64,000 bases of DNA from Tenebrio molitor (lineage: Eukaryota > Arthropoda > Insecta > Coleoptera > Tenebrionidae): the NCBI RefSeq assembly GCF_963966145.1, contig NC_091047.1, positions 868,001 through 932,000 of the forward strand, given 5' to 3'. The notes beneath the pieces are model-generated. The model searched no databases. It saw only the letters and a list, made by a program, of their open reading frames with translations, and was not told the DNA's origin. The number at the start of each line of letters is the position of its first letter. The first letter of the stretch is position 1. Below are positions 33,614-45,404 of this stretch, piece by piece. A program made the translations under genes and the position numbers.

Positions 33614-34172
33614 CATCGTGATATTATTTTATCCTCTGGACCAGGCCAGATATGAGCAGCTCGGCAACAACGAGAGCTCCGAACGATAAAATAAGAAAGA
33701 CCTTTTATTATCAAGAGCACATATTTCGTTGTATAATCTGTTTCAAAATCAAAAATCCAGCACCTGTTAAATTATGTTGGCAGAAAAAAGAAATCCCTAG
33801 AAGAGGTTTACTTTTTTTGGGTTGGCTCAACCTCCCACCAAAATTTGATATTGAACTGTTGAGTTTATTTACGTAACACAAAATAATTATTATGTACAAG
33901 AAGGTGGTAGCTAACTACAATATCATACTTTTTGAGTGAAATAATAAAATGAGAAAAAAACACGATGAACTATGACCAAAACGACTGTCCACCAGTTTTA
34001 TTTCATAAACCCACTTTTTTCTGACACTTGCAGACACACTAAAAACAAAAGTTGGCGACGTTGTCGGTTGTATTTTCGAGGTAGAGTGCACTATTGGTGG
34101 ATTTTTGATTTTGAAACAGATTATAGGTAATTGAAAGCGCGTTTTCAACAAAGATTGACAAAAGATAATTTA
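33614..34172. repeat. interspersed repeat, family Y, split by a MITE
   Basis: The left part (atcgtgatattattttatcc to atttcgttgta) and right part (ggtaattgaaagcgcg to gataatttaa) are contiguous in the copies at 37558 and 59430. Here they are separated by the 390-bp element at 33734-34123. Its outer part, attattttatcc with cgataaaataa, can fold back. Confidence 0.8.
33734..34123. mobile_element. 390-bp MITE with TA target duplication, inside repeat Y
   Basis: 26-bp perfect terminal inverted repeats start TAATCTGTTTCAAAATCAAA. TA flanks both ends (33732-33733 and 34124-34125). The paralogous site near 37676 reads cgttgTAggtaattg with a single TA, which is the empty site. TA duplication suggests mobilisation by a Tc1/mariner-type transposase. 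Confidence 0.88.
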
Positions 34173-36816
34173 AACATTGCGTGTGATTGATAATTGTAAT
34201 TGACAAATAAATCGTGACAAATACTTCAAATGACCTTGCATGATGTTTATGCATTAAGGAAGATATGAGGGGAAAAACATGAAGTTAAAACTTTCTTAAA
34301 AATATTTTGCAGGGATGATTGCGTGAATATATGGTTGCTATAGTTTCGTTCTCACGAGTTTGTTGTAAACAATGGGGAGGGCGAAAAAATTTGAAATATT
34401 CCAAAGGCGTTATGAGTTGTTTTTCATAATGTGTATCTATGACGAAAAGAAACAATATTGAAACGTTTCGACTTCCTTGACTTTTCTTCGATGAAACTTT
34501 CCTTCATCATTTGGTGTATTGTTGGTTGCCGCATTCCCTCGGATAAAATTTTTGCGGAAAAATACAAAACAAAAGTAATGAGAAAGGAATGTTTATGGAT
34601 CCTACGTTGTGTTTTATTTTATTTTGTTTAATTAGGTTCTAACGAGAGGCCGTACCTTCGGAAGGTTTTTCAAAACATGGAATTAAAGCGATTGAGCACG
34701 CTTCATTTAAATTTGATTTAACAAATAATCGAGTGTGGTGACGTTTGGTCCCAACAAACAGTGTGGAATAAATCAGTGAATTTAATAAAGATGTTGGTGG
34801 ATATTTGACTCAACGAGATTTGGCTTTCGTCCCGTGAATTTAGATATGACTCATGAATAAATGACCAAGCTGGGCAAATACAGAAGTTTCTGGCGCGAAT
34901 AGCATTACACGAGTTTGAGATGCGAACTATGTGATCCGAATTGTATCCCCCATTAAATTGAACCCGACGCGATGCCCTGGAAAGCTTCAGTCAAAGCCTG
35001 ATCTACTCCGGTGATTGAAAATAAAAGGGAAAAGGGTTCTAACAGACTGATAGGGTACCTCTCTTCACACGTGTCAGCTGGCCTAGTTTGGTAACTGTCC
35101 CGTTTACGGGTGACGCGGCTGTTTGTGCACTTACGACGGACCACAGCTAATTGAGTGCGACGGGCACTGGCGGTAGCTTCCCCGACGGCGAAGGCTCCCA
35201 AGTAATGAATAATTAATGAAGCTATTTTATAAGTTTGTAATAGATCGCCTTGGCGAGAACACGTTTCCCCAATCGGTAAATGCAAGAAGATCACATACTT
35301 CGCTATAAAGAATGAGTCACGTGGTCGTTAACTGCTCAAAGAAAATAATATAATCTTTACTTTAGAACGATAAAGAATGAAATGCTGTTTGTCTAATTAA
35401 ATCGCGACCACAAATAATGTACAAGAATTAGAGAAATAATTTACCTTGTAAATGTAAAGCACGTGGTCACAAAATGGCTGCTGGAGGTACCGAACGTACC
35501 TCCGGCTACTTTGGAGATCAAACCCCGAGTGAATCAAAAAAACCTCGTTTCCCGTTCCGCATTCGGTTTTATCATTTCTGGCGCACCCCACTTTCGCAAA
35601 CCCCTACTTGACCAAAGTGACCAATCAGCTCGGTTCTACTTTACGCCGATAGCGACACCTTTTCGATATCTCTAGAACTTTTGAAATTACAGTTTCCGTT
35701 TTCCACCATTATTTTAAATGTTTAAATTTAGACTTTTGTTCGGACCAGACCGAATGTACATAATTTGTTGTTGAATTAGAACTCTGAAAAAGAACACTAA
35801 ATTACTGACTGTATACACTAATAAACCACAACATCAAGAAACAAACACCATTACAAATGGAACAAACAGAATTAAACAGGAACACTGAATTACTGACTCT
35901 ATACAATAATAAAAATCAGACCAAAAATTAAACAGAATTAAAATGAAACAAACAGAATTAAAATGAAACAATTTAACATTGTTTTGAAACCTAAATTGGG
36001 CTTGAAACGCTGTTACGCAAGTGCCATGTCATGCAACTAAATTCCGTTGATCTGCTACTTCTAAAAATGTTTCTATATTCTGTATTCTATATTTCATTCT
36101 CTCTCTCTGACTCACACCTCTGATTTCTACCACTACCTGGCTTTACTGTTACCGTCTTTTCTACCCACTTCCTTTCTACTTTGCTTTGTTACTTTTCCAA
36201 CTAAACGTGCAAACGATTCTAGTTATTTTCTACGATAAAGCGCTCTGTTTCTAATTTGCAATTCTCGCCCTTAATTACAAATATGCCACAAATTTGAGAA
36301 TGATAAAAAACGTAAATTAACCTAATGAACATTGATTTGGTGGTTCTCTCAATTTGAAACCGCCTAACATCAAATTCATTCATTCAATTATCCCCTGATT
36401 TTTAACTGGATTCCCCAAATTGTGGAACGAGTAAATTTTACAATGTTTCTTTTCCCATGAAAACTGTTATCTTTGTGTACCTGCATTTTCAAAGAAAGGT
36501 TGGCAGATTTCACTTGAGGAATGTGGTACCACTCTTGCCCACAAAGGCATCAATAAAATTTACAACTGACCAGCAATTCCGTCGCAAATGAACGGTATTT
36601 AAAACATTTCGTTGAAATTATTTTAAAAATTAAAATTCTTAATTTATCGAACCTATTCGGACCGTTACAGAAGGAATTAAGAATTCTTAATTCCCTAGTA
36701 TAACTCTCAAGGCAGTTATGAATATCATAATGGTTACCGTACCTAAGGTATTATTGACGTATGTATAAATGATTAGTATGAAATAAACAAATTAATGCAC
36801 GTTAGAAAAAATTAAA
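34173..36816. other. gene-free stretch
   Basis: I see no coding gene. About 34930-35290 is clearly less AT-rich than its surroundings but all frames are broken; it could be an old exon, a regulatory element or a transposon relic. About 35790-35980 has imperfect direct repeats (gaacactgaattactgact and gaaacaaacagaattaaa). The rest is plain AT-rich DNA. Confidence 0.5.
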
Positions 36817-36822
36817 GATAAA

Positions 36823-37283
36823 TCGTAGAGGGATATGGAGGGAGCACTGCCTATGCTGGCAATGTAAAGAAAGCGGCACGTCGCGAGACCTGTGCGGAGA
36901 CCTTTTATGACGCCTTTTAAAATGACCGCCAGTACTTCGTCAAATTTCGTGACGAGGGTCGTTGGGCATCAGATGCTTCATAGGCGTCGGTGTTCCGTCA
37001 TTTTACTGGGATTTGGTTTTTTACACGTGAACCGGTTGGTGAATTGTCTTTGTATTTTTTCAGTTGTATAACTCTGATCTGTTTTTATTTTGAACTAAAT
37101 ATTTACGGTCGCCTTCCTACAATTCCTACAAAAATTGTCCCCAGAAAAAAGCTAAAAGGGATGCCACTGGAAAGATGAAATATCGGTTTCGCTCGGCTCA
37201 TCTGGAGACCTTTTATTAGGTCTACAGAAAAGCGCGGTCGTATCCACTTTTTTGAAGAGTGCTCCCTCCATATCCCTCTACGA
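36823..37283. mobile_element. 461-bp MITE with 6-bp target duplication
   Basis: 26-bp perfect terminal inverted repeats, left end TCGTAGAGGGATATGGAGGG at 36823 and the complement ending at 37283. Both ends are flanked by gataaa (36817-36822 and 37284-37289). The interior is non-coding; its gagaccttttat motifs occur twice. Perfect ends suggest a fairly recent insertion. Confidence 0.85.
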
Positions 37284-37557
37284 GATAAATTGACATTTTT
37301 CTTGTCCACAATAAATTGAATATCAAACAGTTTGAAATCCCGGTAGTCCGGGATCTCTAGTGGTTGAAATGCGATTTCAATCACAGGAATCAATGTCAAA
37401 ATGACTAATTTGAATATCATGAGTAGAAAAAATAAATTATTGGATAACGATAAGATAATATTTTGGCCGATGGCCGGCACGATTTTTGATTGTAAGTATT
37501 TTTGGCAAAACCAAAAAATATGTGAGCCAAGATATAAATTTAATTAATTAATTGATT

Positions 37558-37770
37558 AATCGTGATATTATTTTATCCTCTGGATCAGACCAGATATGAG
37601 CAGCTCCGCAATAAGGAGAGTTCCGAACGATAAAACAAGAAGGACCTTTTATTATCAAGATCGCATATTTCGTTGTAGGTAATTGAAAGCGCGTTTTTAA
37701 CAAAGATTGACAAAAGATAATTTAATTAATAAATATTTTGTGTAATTAAAAATTTTAATTGATAAATAAA
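37558..37770. repeat. interspersed repeat, family Y
   Basis: An uninterrupted copy of repeat Y running atcgtgatattattttatcc ... cgttgtaggtaattgaaagc ... taaatcgtgacaaata. It supplies the empty site for the MITE at 33734-34123. Confidence 0.75.
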
Positions 37771-37789
37771 TCGTGACAAATACTTCAAA

Positions 37790-38333
37790 TGACTTTGCGT
37801 TTGACTCGGTCGAGCCGCCTGTGGACACTTCTATTCATAGGACTTGAAGTATTTCTACTCCGTTCAGAAAAAAAGCCACTTTAGCCGTTTCTCTGGAGAT
37901 ACATAAAGGCGTGATTTTCGACCGCTTGAAGATAAAGTAGTGTTTGTGACGTTCAAGTACAGTGGCGACATCCGAAATTAGTACAGATAAACTAAAGTGA
38001 CAAGTGACAAAAAATGAAGCACAAGAATGGAGTATTTTGTTCCATTAAATTGACCAAAATTCACTTGATGATTGGCTATTCTGTTTGTTGCCACTTTCTC
38101 ACGTTTCAGTTTACATTTCAATATTTCTAGAACTTTCCATGTGATTATTTGTTAAAATTTCACAACTTGTTTGTTTTCCACTTTGATTAATTGTTATTGC
38201 ATTAAAATAGAAATATTACGATTTTTTCCAATAAGATTTCGAATGTCTAGTAGATTATCGATTTAAAAAAACAAGTTTAATTGAAAACACAGCAAATCTC
38301 CGATCTCGAGATCGATTTCCAAAACTCGGCTAT
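37790..38333. repeat. duplicated upstream block of GH20 copy 5
   Basis: This matches 44784-45342 before copy 6 over most of its length (tttgactcggtcgagccgcc, gcgtgattttcgaccgcttgaagataa, gaatggagtattttgtt). It partly matches 53245-53591 before copy 7. It was therefore copied together with the gene and holds its proximal promoter. No coding frame. Confidence 0.8.
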
Positions 38334-38341
38334 TATAAATA
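38334..38341 (+). promoter_or_regulatory. TATA box of GH20 copy 5
   Basis: TATAAATA, 62 bp before the start codon, the same spacing as copy 4. The shared gagccagtcc follows. Confidence 0.7.
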
Positions 38342-38395
38342 ACAACACTCCGATGGTCCACACAAACTGAGCCAGTCCATCAACAAGAGCACACT

Positions 38396-40286
38396 ATGTT
38401 CAAGCTATTTGTAGTGTTGGGATCAATTCTGGCGTGCTGCTACGCCGTCAACCCGTCGAAGGGTGAAGTATGGCCCAAGCCCCAACAGCAAGAAACGTCC
38501 GAGGACTACCTCGCTATCCAATCCCACACCTTCAGCTTCAAGGTAAAAAAAAATCTGTCGAATTGTCAGTAGAATTAGTAGCGGAAATTGTAGGGCCCCG
38601 CCGATATCGGCTGTCCCGACTTCCTCAATGCCGTCTTCACCAGATACTGGACCATCATCGCGACTTCGTCGTCTCTGGCGCAGCGAGGGCAGGTCTCCAA
38701 AGTGGGAAGGCAACCCCAGAAGAAGTTCCGGGAGGTTGATGTCAACCCCGTGGCCGACTTGAACAGTATGCAAGTCGACCTGACCGGAGAGTGTCCCAAC
38801 GAAGCCGTCCGACCGGACCTTGGAGATGACGAAAGCTGTGAGTTGCGCCGAAAGTGAGAGTTTAATGGTCGTCTTTCAGACACTCTAACAATTAGCAGAG
38901 AAGGGTGGTCCACTCTTTCGGCGTCTACGATCTGGGGGGTGCTTCGTGGCCTGGAGACTTTTTCCCAGTTGATTCACTTGGAAGGAGAATCGGTAAGTAC
39001 CGCTTGGAGAATGGCGAAAATCTGAATCTCTTGTAGCTCGTTGTCAAGGCCACCACCATCATCGACTTCCCGAGATTCTCCCATCGAGGAATTCTCCTGG
39101 ACACTGCGAGGCATTTCCAGCCCGTCTACATTATCTTGCAGATTCTGGACGCTCTGGCTTACAACAAATTCAACGTTCTGCATTGGCATCTCACCGACGA
39201 CGAGAGCTTTCCGTACGTGAGTCGCACCTATCCCGAGTTGAGGTGAGTAAAAGAGCGCGATCGAGATTCTCTCTGCAGTGTGACATTTGCAGCGAACAAG
39301 GTGCTTACCATCCCGTCTCTAAAGTGTACGAACAGATTGACGTCAGTAACATCATCGAGTACGCTCGTGTCCGAGGGATTCGAGTGATTCCAGAATTCCA
39401 GATTCCCAGTCACACCAGTTCTTGGGGGTTCTCCCACCCCGAGCTGCTGACACCTTGTTACACCGACGACCAACCCAACGGTGGACTGGGGGCTCTAGAC
39501 CCCACCAAAAACTCTACTTACACCTTCTTGACCAATCTCTACAAGGAGGTCCTCGATGTTTTCCCTGATTCATACATCAACATGGGTGGCGATAATGTCG
39601 ACTTTTCTTGCTGGTAGGTTATCCTGTTCGTTACCATAGTTTATTGGTAATTCTGCACAGGGAGAATAATCCCGACGTCCAAGCTTGGATGAGCGATAAC
39701 AATATGTCGATGAGGGAGGAACTCGACGGCTACTTCTTCCTAAAAGTGGCGAGCATCCTCGACTCACTCAACGCAAAATACATCACCGTGGAACAGACGT
39801 ACTTCAACGCTCTGTCTTTGCCCAATTCTACCGTCGTCCAGGTGTGGTGGGAAGCTGGTCTTGAGAGTCTCGCCAGCGTGGGTTTTCACTTTCCCCACAA
39901 ACGACAAAATATTAACATTTGACTTTTAGCTGACCAAAGCTGGCAAATTCGGACTCTTCTCCACCAATTGGTTCCTGGACGAGCTGCACAGTGGCGGGGA
40001 CTGGGAGAATTTCTACGTCTGCGAACCTCTGGACTTTGATGGCACAGACGAACAGAAGAAGCTAGTTTTGGGTGGAGAGGCTTGCATGTGGTCCCATGAT
40101 GTCAACGAGTACAACATCATGCCGAGACTGTGGCCGAGAGCTAGTGCCGTTGCTGAAAAACTGTGGTCCGCTCAAGACGTCAACGATGTTGGAGCAGCCA
40201 GACCAAGATTGGAGGAGCACACTTGCAGGATGAACCGTAGAGGAATCGCAGCTCAACCCCCCAACGGTGCCGGAGTTTGTCTCTAA
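38396..40286 (+). CDS. GH20 hexosaminidase-like protein, copy 5, catalytic Glu replaced by Asn
   Basis: Exons: 38396-38542, 38594-38837, 38880-38992, 39037-39242, 39293-39613, 39661-39877, 39930-40286. Together they give 1605 nt, 534 aa, no stop or frameshift, all GT-AG. The signal peptide is MFKLFVVLGSILACCYA. The fold motifs remain (ILLDTARHF, HWHLTDDESF). The active site reads NMGGDNVDFSCW, so Asp337 stays and Glu338 is Asn (codon 39594-39596). Other contacts are changed: EFDTPGH is EFQIPSH, VWEEVF is TVEQTYF, CWYLD is NWFLD, and MWAEVVN is MWSHDVN. Standard GH20 hydrolysis needs the Glu as general acid, so it should be inactive. It may still bind glycans or serve as a scaffold (inference). 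AATAAA lies at 40319-40324. Confidence 0.92.
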
Positions 40287-40427
40287 ATTAACGTGTAATT
40301 AACGTGTCAACAAAAGCAAATAAAATCGGCTTGAACAAGTTAGGTGTGTGTTTTTTTTTTTGAAGCGTTTATCACAAAAGGCTTGAGGCGACAGACGCGG
40401 TACCAGTGAAAATCAAAGAAATTTTTC

Positions 40428-40596
40428 ACTAGTCGAGTTTTATAAATTCTTCAGGGTTGCTACTGGTGCGAGTACAATGGTACAATACCTGAAGTTGCGT
40501 TTACATCGGTCAAGCTTACGTTAAGAATGAGAACTTAACTGTAGTGATGAAAAAATCAAACCTTTGACTCTTGGGAGTGCAAAAATCTAGAGATCT
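40428..40596 (+). pseudogene. DM9 type-gamma remnant behind GH20 copy 5
   Basis: It starts ctagtcgagttttat as in the intact gamma gene. It then gives CYWCEYNGTIPE and an out-of-frame TACATCGGTCAAGCTTACGT block, then the distal aaaaaatcaaacctttgac. An internal deletion and frameshift destroy it. Confidence 0.75.
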
Positions 40597-40996
40597 TAAA
40601 AAATCTTAACTTAAGTAGATGCAAGTATTCACACCGGACATGAGCCGCGTTTGATCAGTTAGACAATAACAAATCCCGATTCTGATTCTTCTTTAAGTAG
40701 TTCAATAAATGGGGGCGAAATTTTTTTTAGATTATTATTTTTGGAAAATTCAACCAAAGCATAGAGAAAAATAACAAATAGAAAACTTAAAAGTACAAGT
40801 ACCAAGTGAGCATTGAATCTATCTTGGTGATTCTTCTATAAACTCTCTGACGGTTCGTCTGAAATTTTGTCTTTTGCTGCCACGCCTGTCTATTCCAAAA
40901 TGATTAATTTCAGTGGTCCCATTAAATTCTCATCGGGATTAAGGGAAGAAAAAACTAAAATGTAACAAATCGCTTCAATTCTCCCTTGACGCTACC

Positions 40997-41598
40997 ATGT
41001 ATCACTTCGTTCTATCTCTGGTGGTCATCTTCTTTTTCAACAGTCAAGTGTCTTGCATTCAGCAAAATTATGATTGGCGTGAATACACTGGATCAATCAC
41101 GAAAGATGCGATTCCGGCTGGTAAGGACATCAACGGTCAAACCATTTACGTCGGTCAAGCTTACGTCAAGAATGAGGGCTTGATAGTGGCCCCGATTTAC
41201 CAAGGAGAAAAAGAAGTAACTGCCGCGATCAAAGGAGCCAGGAAGATAGAAAGAAACATTAAGGTGAGTCTTCAGTGACAGTTCTTGGTAAGTTTTTAGA
41301 AATATTTGGACAGATTCTGTGCGGTCACGGTTATAACTTCCAATGGATCGTCTCGGACGCGAAGAATCTGCATGTGAACTTGAGCGGCAAACAAGGAGTT
41401 CTCGGAGGACACGAAGATGGACTGGGTTACATCCACATCGGACGCATCAGCTACCAAGGGGAAACGAAGATCGGAAGAGTCACCGCTTACAAGATAGGGG
41501 ATGCGAAATTGTCCTTCCACGACAGAGGGGCGGAAAAATGGATCGACTACTACGAAGTGTTGCATTTTGTTGATAATGTAATTCATCCCAAAAAATAA
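40997..41598 (+). CDS. secreted DM9 (DUF3421) protein, type alpha
   Basis: Exons 40997-41263 and 41314-41598, 183 aa. The signal peptide is MYHFVLSLVVIFFFNSQVSC. First block: YDWREYTGSITKDAIPAG, TIYVGQAYVKNEGLIVAPIY; the first aromatic pair is YD where other copies have YY. Second block: GVLGGHEDGLGYIHIGRISY, GETKIGRVTAYKIGDAKL. It ends VDNVIHPKK. The intron, 3' UTR (aaataaatggtttgcattg) and flanks are close to the copy at 31354. It sits between GH20 copy 5 and a broken beta gene in the same order as the other units. Confidence 0.9.
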
Positions 41599-42120
41599 AT
41601 GGTTTGCATTGTAAAAAGTGTCTCAAGATTTGTTGCCAACCATGTAAAGCAATAAGATCTAGAAAGTAACTAATTAAGACACTGTGATTTTTCAAACTAA
41701 TTATTTTTATTAAAGAAAATTATTCGAGATCTGGATCTCTTGCAGAGCTTTTTGGGGTTTCTTTAGAAAAATATTTGTGTTTGTCTCTAAAAAACCCTTC
41801 CTTCATTTTTACTTCATGTTCATTCTACTTCCGTGCCCCATAACGAAATATATGAATTAATGAATGAATCAATTTTTTGCAAAAGTTATTGTGAACGAAA
41901 TATTGGTGAATAACAAGCTTCAAATCAAGAGATTATTCGCACCTGCAACTTTTAAAAACAAATGCAGGACAAAGTGAAGCGATTACGATAAAAACTGTAG
42001 TGTGGAAGTTTCCGTTTAAGTAAAAATTCGTCAATAACACTTCAAGAAATTTCTGACACAACAAACAACACCTTCCTTTTATTAACTCGCTTGAGAAGTA
42101 AGTGTTCAGTACCAAACAAA

Positions 42121-42701
42121 ATGTCAAACCCTTCGCTTCACTTGTTTTTACTCTTGCTCGTTCCCTTGACTTTTTGTCAGGACAACACCGCCGACTATTA
42201 CTAGCGGGAATACACCGGAATTATCCCACGCGATGCAGTATCCGGAGGCGCAAATATCAACCGCGAACAAGTCTACATAGGACAAGCTTACGTGAAGAAC
42301 CACGGTTTGATAACCGCCCAGATCAACGCCGGTGTGAAAGAAGTGTGGGTTCCGATCGACGGGGTGCAAAAAATCGACCAACATATCAAAGTAAGTTGAA
42401 AGTAAATATTGTATCCGACACTAATTGTATTTAGATTCTTTGCAGCGTGAACAATTTCGTGTGGGTGGCGACCAACTCGACCAATCTGCATTTGGAATTG
42501 GTGGACAGGCAGATGGTGATCGGAGGGCACGAAGATGATCACGGAATCATCGCCGTGGGACGAATAAGCTACGAGGGGAGCACACAAATTGGAAAAATCG
42601 ACGCGTTCACCGTGGGGGACTCGCACTTTCGATGGGTCGACGCCAACCAACAGGAAGGAGATGTTACTTCGTATGACGTCCTAGTCTACCAAAAGTGGTA
42701 G
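42121..42701 (+). pseudogene. DM9 type-beta gene with a premature stop codon
   Basis: The layout is complete (exons 42121-42390 and 42435-42701) with the signal peptide MSNPSLHLFLLLLVPLTFC. The conserved YYW of the first DM9 block has become YY-stop: TGG is TAG at 42202-42204. Apart from this codon the frame is open to the usual VLVYQKW end, and both splice sites are intact. It is either a young pseudogene, a sequencing or polymorphism difference, or a read-through candidate. The truncated product would hold only the leader and eight residues. A second-block product from an internal start is unlikely to be secreted. Confidence 0.85.
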
Positions 42702-43088
42702 AAATAATGGGACGGTGCGCAATACCTATGTTGGATTTGTTTAAAGAAAATTATAATGATACGGTGTGCAACATCTATGTTGTATTTATGTTTTAAATAA
42801 AAATTCATTCACATTTGCACATTTTTTTGCTAATCTATAATACTTAAGTGGATGTTTACTGTACAGAAGTCTACAATAGTGAGCGGGCAGAAGATTCCTG
42901 TGAGGTTCTGATGTACAAGAATAAATGAAGAAGTGTAGGAAGACATATATTGCTTTCCCTTTGGAGATAATATAACAATGTAGAATGATACATTTTTTTC
43001 CAATTAAAACGTGTTTTATTTCAAATTCAAACGGCATAAAAGTGACAAATTGTGTCACTCAAATGACAAGGTAAAAGTGTCGTTTTAT

Positions 43089-43145
43089 GTGATTAAACAC
43101 ATAAAATAGCAAAATTGACTATTTTATGTGCCAAATCACATAAAC
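43089..43145. repeat. small foldback repeat
   Basis: ttatgtgattaaacacataaaatag faces ctattttatgtgccaaatcacataa. The arms pair with a few mismatches around a 12-nt loop in AT-rich intergenic DNA. Confidence 0.55.
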
Positions 43146-43315
43146 TACAAAAATCAAAGAGTTCAGCGAAATCATTTATGTATTAACATTTATTGTGACA
43201 AATTGTATTAGCTATTACGATTTATCATAAATAATTACACAATTATAATTTAAATCAGGTAATTGAACCCCCGTTTTCAACAAAGATTGACAAAAAAAAA
43301 TTTAATTATTAAATA

Positions 43316-44733
43316 CTAGCTTTTACCCGCAGCTTCGCCCGCAGATTTCAGAATGTTTTAAAATTATGTTTCTACTTTCATGTATTGCTATAAACGCAGT
43401 AATTTCAATATGAAGTTTGTCTTTTTACGAAGAATGTAAGATTCGAATAAGTGTAAATTCTAATATTCCAATAAAGTAAATTCAGGATGGATCGGATATT
43501 TCACTGTCAAATAATTTTATTTTTTGGCTATGTAATTCTTAAAATAGTGAGATGCAGGGAACCAACATAACGCGAATTTAGCATAGTAGGTAAATTCAGT
43601 ATGGATTTGGTATTTCGTCCGAGTCTCAGTTTTCTGGCCGAGGCGTACCCGAGGCTTGAAAACAAACAAGGTCAAATAATTTTATTTTTTGGCTACATGG
43701 TTGTCTTGTAAATAGTGACATGCAGGGAACCAACATAATGCGAATTTACAAATGGTTGGCTTACTAGCTCTTTTTAGAAAATAACGCTTTCAAATAAATT
43801 ACATCATATTTTATTATTTTTCTCGAATTTTTTCTGATGTAAGTGTCAACTTTTTTTACACATTCAAATGTAGAAAAAAAAGCTTTACAAGAATAGGCTA
43901 AGAAATGTATAGTCTACTATTTAAAAAAAAAGTTGACTGTCTTAACTTTGACATATGTCATCGTAGAGAAGATTTGACAACATCATCTATTGTAGTTTCA
44001 CAAGCGATTTACAAATATATATGGTTTGCTATACTTTTTTCTTAAAACAAAAAAGATGTAGGGCCGCGAATACCAAACTGGATCACCCGGTATAAACAAA
44101 AAGATCAATACGATAAGAAACTAACACAATGATCACTTACCAATTCATGAAAATACGCCCACATAACACTTTTATTTTTAGTTGTAACCTTATTTAGATC
44201 CTCCTATTGTTTGATTGTCTCGTTTGAATTCAGATACCTGCCTTTTGATTTTTCCGGTATTAAGCTAATTGAAGCTTGTTCTGCTTCATTTAAGACATCT
44301 TCCGGTAAAATACAATCATTCAAACACATTTTGCGAAATTGCTACTTTTATAAACAACCAAATGCAACTATGACATCTGAACATATGATGCAAACGCGAT
44401 TTCCAACTCGAAAAAACTTTTTTTGTGCTTAATAGGCTTAAAAATGATAATAGGGGTTGCTTTTTGTGGGTGTCAAGCGGCGAACGTGACGATATACTCA
44501 GAGGATGAAATAGGGGTGAAGCGGCGAGGGTATTTCCAACTCGAAAAAACTGTCTTTTTTTCTTAACAGGGTTGAAAATGGTAGTAGGGGTTGGTTTTTG
44601 TAAAATTGAAGTAGACAGTAATTTTCTTCTTGTTTTGAAGATCAAGTGTACAAAATTTCATCAAGATCGGAGCAAAACTGTAGATTTGCATGCAAAATAT
44701 ACAAACAGACGTTCAGTTTTATATATATATAGA
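43316..44733. mobile_element. 1.4-kb non-coding transposable element inside repeat Y
   Basis: The insert begins CTAGCTTTTACCCGCAGCTT and ends ...TATATATATAGA. It splits a repeat-Y tail (attaaata before, tttcgtgtaattg after, contiguous in other copies). The start resembles the ttttacccgcggcttcgcccg sequence common in insect interspersed elements. The 3' part (aaatttcatcaagatcgga, caaacagacg) is also typical of such elements. It contains two direct repeats of about 80 bp near 43500 and 43671 (aataattttattttttggct, catgcagggaaccaacataa). The superfamily is not determined, and there is no transposase or reverse transcriptase frame. Confidence 0.65.
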
Positions 44734-44783
44734 TTTCGTGTAATTGAAAATTGTAATTGATAAATAAATCGTGACAAATACTT

Positions 44784-45342
44784 AAATGACCTTGCATTTG
44801 ACTCGGCCGAGCCGCCTGTGGACTATTCCTAGGACTTGAAGTACTTCTACTCCGCTCAAAAAAAAGCCACTTTAGCCAGTTTCTCTGGAGATACACAAAG
44901 GCGCGATTTTCGACCGCTTGAAGATAAGAACCTTAAGATAAAGTAGTGTTTGTGACGTTCGAGTACAGTGGCGATATCCGAAATTAGTACAAATGAACTA
45001 AAGTGACAAGTGACAAACAATGAAGCACAGGAATGGAGTATTTTGTTCTATTAAATTGACCAATGGGTGATTCAAAGTTCACTTGATGATCGGTTATTCT
45101 GTTTGTTGCCACTTTCTCACGTTTCAATTTACTTTTCAATATTTCCAGAACTTCACAATTTGTTTGTTTTCCACTTTGATTAATTGTTATTGCATTAAAA
45201 TAGAAATAATACGATTTTTTCCAATAACTTCTCAAACCTCTAGGGATTATCTTAGTTGATTATATCGATTTAAAAAAAAACAATTTGAATTGAAAACACA
45301 GCAAATCTCGTATCTCGAGATCGATTTCCGAAACTCGGTCAC
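44784..45342. repeat. duplicated upstream block of GH20 copy 6
   Basis: Counterpart of 37790-38333, with the same order of shared motifs up to the TATA box. It differs by short indels, for example caatgggtgattcaa near 45062. Confidence 0.8.
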
Positions 45343-45350
45343 TATAAATA
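45343..45350 (+). promoter_or_regulatory. TATA box of GH20 copy 6
   Basis: TATAAATA, 62 bp before the start codon. Confidence 0.7.
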
Positions 45351-45404
45351 ATGACAGACGAATGGTGGACACAAACTGATTCCGTCCATCAATAAGAGCG
45401 CACG

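Noticed and set aside
35790..35980. Possible CRISPR-like or satellite array
   Set aside because: Only two or three imperfect direct repeats with irregular spacing in AT-rich DNA; CRISPR is not expected in an insect genome.
44316..44645. 109-codon minus-strand frame in the 1.4-kb element
   Set aside because: No similarity to transposase or reverse transcriptase; composition matches the surrounding repeat DNA.
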